A stretch of 64,000 nucleotides of DNA, from assembly GCF_040581405.1 (NCBI RefSeq), contig NZ_CP137157.1:500001-564000 (forward strand), given 5' to 3'. The DNA is from Komagataeibacter sucrofermentans DSM 15973 (GTDB lineage: Bacteria > Pseudomonadota > Alphaproteobacteria > Acetobacterales > Acetobacteraceae). Made by a program: the position numbers and the translations under genes. The notes below the pieces were generated by a model. That model did no database searches, was not told the DNA's origin, and saw nothing but the letters and a program-made list of their open reading frames with translations. Each line of letters begins with the position of its first letter. Within the stretch, counting starts at the first letter, position 1. Positions 37,801-44,883 of the stretch are shown one piece after another.

Positions 37801-39261
37801 ATGATTAACATGCAGCTTTCTGATTCGTCGCTGTTCCGGCAGCAGGCCTATATTGCAGGCCAGTGGCAGGATGCGACCGATGGCGCCCGTATTGCGGTGG
37901 ACAATCCCGCAACGGGCGACGTCATTGGCTATGTGCCCGCCTGTTCAAGGGCGCAGACGCTTGAGGCCATTGCCGCGGCCGAGGTGGCGCAGGCCGAATG
38001 GAAAAAATACCTGCCAGCCGAGCGGGCGGCCATTCTGATGGCATGGCATGACCTGATCATGGAAAATGTTGATGATCTGGCCCGCATCATGACCATCGAG
38101 CAGGGCAAGGTGCTGTCCGAAGCGAGGGGCGAAGTCAAATATGCCGCGTCCTTCTTCAAATGGTTTGCAGAAGAGGCGCGCCGCATTGATGGCGCCATCC
38201 TTGCGCCCCCCACGCCCGGCCGCCATGTGCTGGTCATGAAGGAGCCGGTGGGTGTTACGGCTGCAATCACGCCGTGGAACTTTCCGCTGGCCATGATTAC
38301 GCGCAAATGCGCCCCCGCCCTTGCCGCCGGGTGCTCCATGGTGGTCAAGCCATCGGAACTGACGCCGTTTTCAGCCCTGGCGGTTGCCGTGCTCGGCGAG
38401 CGCGCGGGCGTGCCCGCGGGGCTGGTCAGTGTCGTGACCGGCATGCCCGATCAGGTCGGGATCGAGCTGAGCACCAATGTCACGGTGCGCAAGCTGTCCT
38501 TTACCGGCTCGACCCGTGTCGGCTCCATCCTGATGGAACAGTCCGCCGCGACCATCAAGCGCCTCAGCCTTGAACTCGGTGGCAATGCGCCGTTCATCGT
38601 GTTTGACGATGCCGATGTGGAGCAGGCGGTTGAAGGGGTCATGACCAGCAAGTTCCGCAATGCCGGGCAGACCTGCATCTGCGCCAACCGCGTGTTCGTG
38701 CACAATGCCATTCATGACCGGTTTGTCGAACGCCTCATGCAGGCGGTGGCCGAACTGAAGGTGGGTAATGGCCTGGAAGACGGCATGACCATGGGGCCGC
38801 TGATCAACACGGCAGCCGTGACCAAGGTAAAGGAGCATGTTGCGGACGCGCTGGCCAAGGGTGCCCGTTATGTCAGCAGCCCCATTGAGGTTGATGGCTG
38901 TTTTGTCAGCCCCGTCGTGCTGACGGATGTCACGACTGAAATGCGTGTCGCCTCCGAGGAAACGTTCGGGCCGGTGCTGCCCATCTTCCGTTTTGATGCG
39001 GAGGAGGATGCTGTGGCCATGGCCAATGCCACGCCGTTCGGTCTGGCCAGCTATTTCTTCACCCGCGATCTCGATCGCGCCTGGCGCGTGGGTGAGGCGC
39101 TTGAATTTGGTATGGTTGGCCTTAATACGGGTGCCATCTCGATGGAATCCGCGCCGTTTGGTGGCATGAAGCAGTCCGGCCTTGGCCGTGAAGGCGGTCA
39201 TCCCGGCATTGATGAATTCCTCGAAATCAAGAGCTTTCATATGGGCGGGCCAAAAGCCTGA
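37801..39261 (+). CDS. gabD: NAD(P)-dependent succinate-semialdehyde dehydrogenase
   Basis: 486 residues. ALDH motifs: ITPWNFPLAMITRKCAPALAAG, KPSELTPFSALA, FTGSTRVGSILM, catalytic Glu in LELGGNAPFIVFDDAD and catalytic Cys in NAGQTCICANR (about 287-297), which is the GabD spelling. It would oxidise succinate semialdehyde or glutarate semialdehyde to the acid. It lies 18 nt after the ABC ATPase, with AGAGG before the ATG, so it is likely co-transcribed. Exact aldehyde uncertain. Confidence 0.88.
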   Translation: MINMQLSDSSLFRQQAYIAGQWQDATDGARIAVDNPATGDVIGYVPACSRAQTLEAIAAAEVAQAEWKKYLPAERAAILMAWHDLIMENVDDLARIMTIEQGKVLSEARGEVKYAASFFKWFAEEARRIDGAILAPPTPGRHVLVMKEPVGVTAAITPWNFPLAMITRKCAPALAAGCSMVVKPSELTPFSALAVAVLGERAGVPAGLVSVVTGMPDQVGIELSTNVTVRKLSFTGSTRVGSILMEQSAATIKRLSLELGGNAPFIVFDDADVEQAVEGVMTSKFRNAGQTCICANRVFVHNAIHDRFVERLMQAVAELKVGNGLEDGMTMGPLINTAAVTKVKEHVADALAKGARYVSSPIEVDGCFVSPVVLTDVTTEMRVASEETFGPVLPIFRFDAEEDAVAMANATPFGLASYFFTRDLDRAWRVGEALEFGMVGLNTGAISMESAPFGGMKQSGLGREGGHPGIDEFLEIKSFHMGGPKA

Positions 39262-39308
39262 AGCCCGCAACCCCGGAAAACCGAGAACCAGGATCATGAT
39301 GATGGGAT

Positions 39309-40184
39309 ATGACCATGACTGATGCAGCCCTGCTGACCCGGATCAGCATCCGCCCCATGTGCGAGGCCGATCTGGAAGCCGGTTACAACCTGTCAAAGGC
39401 ATTGTCCTGGCCGCATCGTCTGGAAGACTGGCAATTCATGTTTTCCGTGGGGGAAGGCGGCGTGGCCGAGACCGATACGGGCGAGGTCATCGGCACGATC
39501 ATGTGGTGGCGGTATGGGAAAACCCATGCCTCGCTGGGCATGGTGATTGTTGATGACGCATGGCGCGGGCACGGGATCGGCCGAAAGCTGATGACCGAGG
39601 CCCGCAATGCCCTGCCGGGCGCGGTCATTCACCTCAACGCCACGCCCACCGGGGTGCCGTTATATGAGAAAATGGGCTTCCGCCCCTGCGGCATTGTCGA
39701 GCAGCGGCAGAGCAACGCTGCGGCACAGCCGCTGATCGCCCTGCCCGAAGGGGTGCGCCTGCGCCCTGCGGGACAAAACGACTTTGATGCCCTCGTGGCG
39801 TGTGACACGCAGGCATGCGGCATGGACCGGCGCGAACTGATTGCCGCCCTGCTGACGGCAGGCAAGGGCATGATTGTTGATGAAGGGGGAGAGGTGGCCG
39901 GTTATGCGTTCTGCCGCAAATTTGGCTGGGGCATGGTTGTTGGCCCCGTTGTCGCCACATCACTTGAATACGCGGCGGCCATGATCGCGTACTGGATCGG
40001 CAGCCATGCCGGGCAGTTCATGCGCCTCGATATTCCGCAGGACAGTGCCCTGTCACGCTGGCTTGATGAAATCGGCCTGCTGCGGGTCGATGCGGTGGCG
40101 GCCATGGTGACCGATAGCCATGACAGTCATGACGCGGAGAGCCCGATGCACCGTTTTGCCCTGTGCAGCCAGGCTTTTGGTTAA
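39309..40184 (+). CDS. GNAT N-acetyltransferase with C-terminal second domain
   Basis: 291 residues. The N-terminal GNAT fold has the acetyl-CoA motif VDDAWRGHGIGRKLM (about 79-93) and LYEKMGFRPCG. The C-terminal half (from about 145) looks like a second acetyltransferase-like domain (MIVDEGGEVAGYAFCRKFGWGMVVGPV), as in two-domain GNAT proteins. It probably acetylates a small amine or amino acid. Located between gabD-like and hydroxyacid dehydrogenase genes, it could produce an acylated intermediate that the M20 enzyme later opens; this is inference. Confidence 0.78.
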   Translation: MTMTDAALLTRISIRPMCEADLEAGYNLSKALSWPHRLEDWQFMFSVGEGGVAETDTGEVIGTIMWWRYGKTHASLGMVIVDDAWRGHGIGRKLMTEARNALPGAVIHLNATPTGVPLYEKMGFRPCGIVEQRQSNAAAQPLIALPEGVRLRPAGQNDFDALVACDTQACGMDRRELIAALLTAGKGMIVDEGGEVAGYAFCRKFGWGMVVGPVVATSLEYAAAMIAYWIGSHAGQFMRLDIPQDSALSRWLDEIGLLRVDAVAAMVTDSHDSHDAESPMHRFALCSQAFG

Positions 40185-40194
40185 GGAACGCATC

Positions 40195-41121
40195 ATGTCC
40201 ATGGTTCTCAAATCCACTGCTGAACGGGCGGATGTATGGGGCAGGCTGTTTGCGCGATACCTGCCCGATGTTCCCTTCCGCGTCTGGCCTGATATTGGCG
40301 ACCCGGCGGAGGTTGAATACCTTGCCACCTGGGTTCCGCCTGAAAACCTGCTGGAACTGTTTCCCAACCTGAAAATCCTGTTTTCGGTTGGCGCGGGCAT
40401 CGACCAGTTCGACCTGAGCCGGATTCCGCCTCATGTCCAGGTCGTGCGCACCATTGAAACCGGCCTGACCGATGGCATGGTGGCCTATGTGCAGTTTGCC
40501 GTGCGGGCCATCCAGCGCGACATGCTGCGCTACATTAACCAGCAGCGCCAGCATGTGTGGCAGGCGCTTCCCGTGCGCAGTGCGTCGCAGTTCCGCGTGG
40601 GGGTGATGGGGCTTGGGCAACTCGGCGTGCCCGTGGCGCAGTCCTTGCGGGGCATGGGCTATGTGACGCAGGGCTGGGCGCGTTCGCGCCACGTCATTGA
40701 TGGCGTAAAATGCTTTGCTGGCGAAGCGGAACGAATGGAATTTCTGGCCACCACCGATATTCTGGTATGCCTGCTGCCCCTGACCGCGGAAACGGCGGGG
40801 ATGCTGAACAGTGCGCTGTTTGCGCAGATGCCGCGCGGCGCGGCCCTGGTCCAGTGCGGGCGCGGGCGGCAGATGGTGACGGATGACCTGATGGCGGCCC
40901 TTGATGAAGGGCAGCTTTCCGCCGCCATACTCGATGTAACGGACCCCGAGCCCCTGCCTGCCGATCATCCGTTATGGGATAGGCCGGATGTGCTGATTAC
41001 GCCGCATATTGCCAGTTCCACCCCTGCGGAAAGTGGCGGCATGACGATCATCAACAATATTCGCCGTTACCTCAATAACGAAGCGCCGGTCGGTCTGGTT
41101 GACCGCACGATGGGATACTGA
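40195..41121 (+). CDS. ghrA: D-2-hydroxyacid dehydrogenase (glyoxylate/hydroxypyruvate reductase A type)
   Basis: 308 residues. NAD(P) fold VMGLGQLGVPVAQSLRGMG (about 137-155). Catalytic residues fit the family: Arg in VQCGRGRQMV, Glu in VTDPEPLP, His in LITPHIASSTP. This GhrA-type sequence reduces 2-keto acids such as glyoxylate. ATG 40195 has AAGGA 7 nt upstream; 25 in-frame codons upstream of it overlap the GNAT gene and are rejected. Last gene before a strong terminator. Confidence 0.85.
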   Translation: MSMVLKSTAERADVWGRLFARYLPDVPFRVWPDIGDPAEVEYLATWVPPENLLELFPNLKILFSVGAGIDQFDLSRIPPHVQVVRTIETGLTDGMVAYVQFAVRAIQRDMLRYINQQRQHVWQALPVRSASQFRVGVMGLGQLGVPVAQSLRGMGYVTQGWARSRHVIDGVKCFAGEAERMEFLATTDILVCLLPLTAETAGMLNSALFAQMPRGAALVQCGRGRQMVTDDLMAALDEGQLSAAILDVTDPEPLPADHPLWDRPDVLITPHIASSTPAESGGMTIINNIRRYLNNEAPVGLVDRTMGY

Positions 41122-41191
41122 ACCCATACCGGCATGGACTGACGTTGCGGCTTCAGATGCGCGCAACGTCAGCATGAACGACAGGACATGG

Positions 41192-41238
41192 AAATTTTCA
41201 GGGGGCCGTCTTTTCAAAAAGGCGGCCCCCTGAAATTT
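41192..41238. terminator. Strong terminator between converging operons
   Basis: AAATTTTCAGGGGGCCG / CGGCCCCCTGAAATTT stem, 70 nt after the hydroxyacid dehydrogenase and 54 nt past the end of the minus-strand oxidase gene. It probably serves both directions. Confidence 0.85.
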
Positions 41239-41291
41239 GTCATGTCTTTATCGGCATGAGGCTGACCTGCCTGTGCGGCAGGCCAGGCCAA

Positions 41292-42563
41292 TTACATCAG
41301 CTTGTCCTTGATGCGGTAATACATGCCAATGGCCGGCAGGAAGTGCTCAGCCAGCCCATACATGGGAATGCGCGGCCAGGGCATGTTTTCCAGCGGGTTG
41401 GCATGCGGGTTGCCTGCAATCACATCCGCCATGCACTGCCCCATATGCACCGACATCTGCGTGCCATGGCCGCTATAGCCCATGGTGTAGAAAACGCCGT
41501 TCCATTCGCCCGCGCGGGGCAGGCGGTCGATGGTCATGTCCACATCGCCACCCCAGCAGTAATCGATGCGGATGTCGGGCACCTGCGGGAAAACGCTCTG
41601 CAACGCGTCGCGTAGCATGTCGCCGCTTGAGATATCCGTGCTTTCGCGGGATTTGGAAAAACGGGCCCGTCCGCCAAAGATCAGGCGGTTATCGGCAGCG
41701 ATGCGGAAATAATGGTGAATGTTCTGCGTCGTGACCACATTGCGGTGGCCGGGCATGATCGATTTGACCGTGGCGTCATCAAGCGGCTCGGTTGCAACGA
41801 TAAAGCTGCCGACCGGCATGATGCGCTTGCGGAAATAGGAGGGCGCATGCCGGCTTGTGCCAGTGGCCAGCAGCACCGCCCCGGCATCAATCACGCCATG
41901 GGGGGTGGTGACGCGGGTGATCCTGCCCTCGCGGCGCAGGGCGGTCATGGGGGTGTTTTCAAAGATCTGGCCGCTTGCCTTGAGCACGCTGTTGGCCAGC
42001 CCGATGCCGAATTTGCCCATATGCATCTGCCCGCTATGCGGATACAGGATGCCGCCAGCGAATTTGGATGAGCCGATTTCATCGCCCAGCGCATTGGCTT
42101 CCAGCACTCTGGAATCCGGATCAACATCCATGGCAAGGCGCGCCTGGTCGGCGCGCAGGCTGGCCATGTGGCTTTCGCGGCTGGCCAGCTTGAGCTTGCC
42201 GCAGCGGCGGAAATGGCAGTCAATCCCGTTTTCGGTGACGATGCGCTCGACTGTATCAACCGCGCGGTTCAGCACTTTGTACAGTCGTGCGGCGGTGGCA
42301 ACGCCCAGCTTGTCGCAGGCCATGCCATAATTGCCAGCCAGGCCGTTATTGACGTGGCCGCCATTGCGGCCCGATGCCTTGCCGATCACCCGCTCTTCAT
42401 CAATCACCACCACGCTGGCGCCTGATTTGGCCAGTTTCAGCGCGGCGGAGAGGCCGCTAAACCCGGCGCCGATCACCACCACATCCGCCTTTGCGGGCAG
42501 GGCGGCAATCGGGGTGCCGGTAAAGGCCGGTGCGGTATCCAGCCAGTAAGATGTCAGCTTCAT
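41292..42563 (-). CDS. puuB: FAD oxidoreductase, gamma-glutamylputrescine oxidase-like
   Basis: 423 residues. FAD fold ADVVVIGAGFSGLSAALKLAKSG (about 26-48), then GKASGRNGGHVNNGLAG, typical of PuuB and related DAO-family amine oxidases, and a C-terminal GYSGHGTQMSVHMGQ. PuuB oxidises the free amino group of gamma-glutamylputrescine to an aldehyde. No puuA or puuD gene occurs in the window, so the substrate may differ. ATG 42563 is chosen near the family start; an ATG 15 nt upstream is possible. It follows the MFS gene by 21 nt. Confidence 0.82.
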   Translation of the reverse strand: MKLTSYWLDTAPAFTGTPIAALPAKADVVVIGAGFSGLSAALKLAKSGASVVVIDEERVIGKASGRNGGHVNNGLAGNYGMACDKLGVATAARLYKVLNRAVDTVERIVTENGIDCHFRRCGKLKLASRESHMASLRADQARLAMDVDPDSRVLEANALGDEIGSSKFAGGILYPHSGQMHMGKFGIGLANSVLKASGQIFENTPMTALRREGRITRVTTPHGVIDAGAVLLATGTSRHAPSYFRKRIMPVGSFIVATEPLDDATVKSIMPGHRNVVTTQNIHHYFRIAADNRLIFGGRARFSKSRESTDISSGDMLRDALQSVFPQVPDIRIDYCWGGDVDMTIDRLPRAGEWNGVFYTMGYSGHGTQMSVHMGQCMADVIAGNPHANPLENMPWPRIPMYGLAEHFLPAIGMYYRIKDKLM

Positions 42564-42584
42564 TGGAAATGACTCCATATCCGA

Positions 42585-43946
42585 TCAGGATGTAAGCGAT
42601 TGACTGGCTTCAGACAGGTTGAGGGTAGCGGTTTCGGGCGCCCATCGCCATGAAATGGCTGCCCCCAGTGTCAGAAGCATTGCGGCCACCAGCATCATGG
42701 CGTGCACCCCGAACTGTATCGTGCCCATGGGCAGCAGCACGGTGCCCATTGCCGCGCCAAGCCTGCTGGCCGATGAGGCAAAGCCTACGGCGGTGCCACG
42801 AATTTCGGTGGGAAAGAGTTCATTGGGGTAGACAAACTGCAGGCCACTCCCGGCGGCTTCAACCGCAGAGTATATTATGAATGCAACGATTATAAACCAG
42901 TTGGCCGGGTGGGGATAGAGACCCACAAAAAATAAGGCGATAGCCCCCCACGCAAATGAACCGATCAACAGTTTACGTCGGCCCATTACATTGATCAGCC
43001 CCAGCGAGACAGGAACAGAGCCCAGTAACGTGAAGCTCGTTACGATGCAGGAGGCCAGAAGGGAGTTCCCCATCCTGAGCTGCTCGAGGATCGGGGCCTG
43101 CAGGGTATGGATGGCAAAGGAGGGCGCGCTCTGCAGGATCCAGAAGGCGCATACAAAAGCCAGGGCACCGCGGTAACGGGTCTGGAACAGGTGTTTGAAC
43201 GACAGTCTGGGCGTATCGGCCGGCTTGGGTTCATCAAGCAGGACATGCGCGCCCAGATGCTCGCGCACGACCGCCCGGGCCTCCTCTGCGCGACCGGCCT
43301 GCATGAGCCAGCGCGGGGATTCCGGCATGCCGATGCGAAAGAGCATGAGCAGCGCCGAGGGCACGAGGCTCGACCCCAGGATGATGCGCCAGTTATCGGG
43401 GAAGTAGAGTGAAAGCAGGTAACCTGCAATGAAACTGATGATATACCCCACCCACCAGAACGTAATCAGCCCCGACAGCACGGGGCCACGCCAGACACGG
43501 GGCATGAACTCGGTCACGTAAGCGGTGGCAATGGGGTAATCCGCGCCAATGGCCATGCCGATCAGCAGCCGCCAGAACAGGAGCGCATACAGGCTGCCTG
43601 CAAAATACTGCGCGCACGAGCATATCGCGAACATGAGCAGGTTGAGCGTATAGAGCCGCTTGCGGCCCAGGCGGTCTGAGATGATGCCGCCACCCAGGCC
43701 ACCGAGCAGCACGCCGAACAGCGAGGACGCCCCCAGCAGCCCCGTCATGTTGCCTGACAGGTGGAAGTCCTTGACCATGATGGGCAGGGCAATGCCGATG
43801 ATGCCCAGGATGTAGCCATCGCAAAACGGACCGCCACCGGCGACAAGGGCCAGTCGCAGGTGGAAGCCCGAGGGTTTGAGATCATCGATGAGGCAGGGGG
43901 AAGTCTGTGGTTGTTCTTGCATTGCGCGGCCGGTCCCATCCTTCAT
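42585..43946 (-). CDS. MFS transporter, sugar-porter/aromatic-acid-like
   Basis: 453 residues, twelve hydrophobic spans. MFS signatures GGIISDRLGRKRLYTLNLL (after span 2) and PRVWRG (central loop), and PESPRWLMQAGRAEEAR of the sugar-porter/organic-acid type. An inner-membrane proton-coupled carrier. It is in an apparent operon with the PuuB-like oxidase downstream, so it may import that enzyme's substrate. The first ATG is used; MQEQPQ eight codons later is possible. Confidence 0.82.
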   Translation of the reverse strand: MKDGTGRAMQEQPQTSPCLIDDLKPSGFHLRLALVAGGGPFCDGYILGIIGIALPIMVKDFHLSGNMTGLLGASSLFGVLLGGLGGGIISDRLGRKRLYTLNLLMFAICSCAQYFAGSLYALLFWRLLIGMAIGADYPIATAYVTEFMPRVWRGPVLSGLITFWWVGYIISFIAGYLLSLYFPDNWRIILGSSLVPSALLMLFRIGMPESPRWLMQAGRAEEARAVVREHLGAHVLLDEPKPADTPRLSFKHLFQTRYRGALAFVCAFWILQSAPSFAIHTLQAPILEQLRMGNSLLASCIVTSFTLLGSVPVSLGLINVMGRRKLLIGSFAWGAIALFFVGLYPHPANWFIIVAFIIYSAVEAAGSGLQFVYPNELFPTEIRGTAVGFASSASRLGAAMGTVLLPMGTIQFGVHAMMLVAAMLLTLGAAISWRWAPETATLNLSEASQSLTS

Positions 43947-44101
43947 GATCGCTGGTGGATATGTGCGGGTAAGCGGGATATGCCGCCGGTGGCGCAGGGG
44001 CCCCGGTGCCAGGGCTGCGAGCCGGTAATCAACAGGCGCAGCCCCGTTTCGGCCCTGTCCACAACGGACATCTCGGTTTCGATGATGGTGCTGTCACAAA
44101 C

Positions 44102-44128
44102 GCGCACGCGATCCGTTACGGATCGCGT
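44102..44128. terminator. Perfect 12-bp hairpin after HAD copy 4
   Basis: GCACGCGATCCG-TTA-CGGATCGCGTGC, 11 nt past the HAD stop on the minus strand. No T-run follows, so it may be a weak terminator, an mRNA 3' stabiliser or a protein-binding site. Confidence 0.5.
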
Positions 44129-44138
44129 GCAGCCTGCC

Positions 44139-44858
44139 TCAGTCGTAAATCATGAACAGTTCGTTGCGGTCCGCCATGTCAGCCAGTTCTTTCATGGTGG
44201 AGAAGTGGTAATCGGGCTTGGTCAGCTCGGCTACGGCAATCGTGCCGCCAAAACCGCCAATGGCCTTGCGGCGCTCGATCCAGCACACGGTGTAACCAAG
44301 GTCACGCCCCACCGAGATGTCATGATACTGGCTTTGCGCCACGTGCAGGATCTCGTTCTTCACGATGCCATCACGGCTCAGGCGCCCGCGGGCGAAGGCG
44401 AAGAACTCGGGGTCCGGCTTTTCGCACAGCGCGTCATCTACCGTGACCGAATCATGGAAAGGCATGCCCAGGGTCTTTTCCATGCCCTTGAAAGCCCAGC
44501 GCTGCGTGTTGGTCATGGCCACGAGTTTGAAGTGCTTGGCCAGGCGGGCCAGGGCATCGACTGAATCGGGGAAGGCGGGCCAGTCATGGGCGGTCTGGGC
44601 AAAGGCCTTTATCTGTTCCGCGCCTTCGGGCAGGCCAAAGCGCGGGGCCAGCGTTTCATAGATGGGCATCAGGTCATCGGGAAAATTAAGGGTCTCGCCG
44701 CGTGCGCGCATTTCGCGGTAAGCGCTCAGGAAGGCTTCGCGCTCCACTTTCGCACCGGCTTCACCACACTGGGTGTGGATGAAGTTCATCATGCCGGTTT
44801 CAAAATCGATCAATGTTCCCACGACATCGAACGTCAGGGCTTTGGGTAAACGCTTCAT
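44139..44858 (-). CDS. HAD-superfamily hydrolase, dehalogenase-like (copy 4)
   Basis: 239 residues, the same length as copy 1 with long identical blocks (LTFDVVGTLIDFE, CEKP-PEFFAF-RGRLSRDGIVK, ILHVAQSQ-HDI). The final motif again has Q-S-Q instead of S-S-N, and motif I has Val two residues after the nucleophile. ATG 44858 is the natural start; longer frames would run into the TonB receptor gene. It begins 25 nt after the TonB receptor stop in the same direction, so the two may share a transcript. Substrate unknown. Confidence 0.77.
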   Translation of the reverse strand: MKRLPKALTFDVVGTLIDFETGMMNFIHTQCGEAGAKVEREAFLSAYREMRARGETLNFPDDLMPIYETLAPRFGLPEGAEQIKAFAQTAHDWPAFPDSVDALARLAKHFKLVAMTNTQRWAFKGMEKTLGMPFHDSVTVDDALCEKPDPEFFAFARGRLSRDGIVKNEILHVAQSQYHDISVGRDLGYTVCWIERRKAIGGFGGTIAVAELTKPDYHFSTMKELADMADRNELFMIYD

Positions 44859-44883
44859 GTTATTTCTCAGCCTGTTGTAGTGA

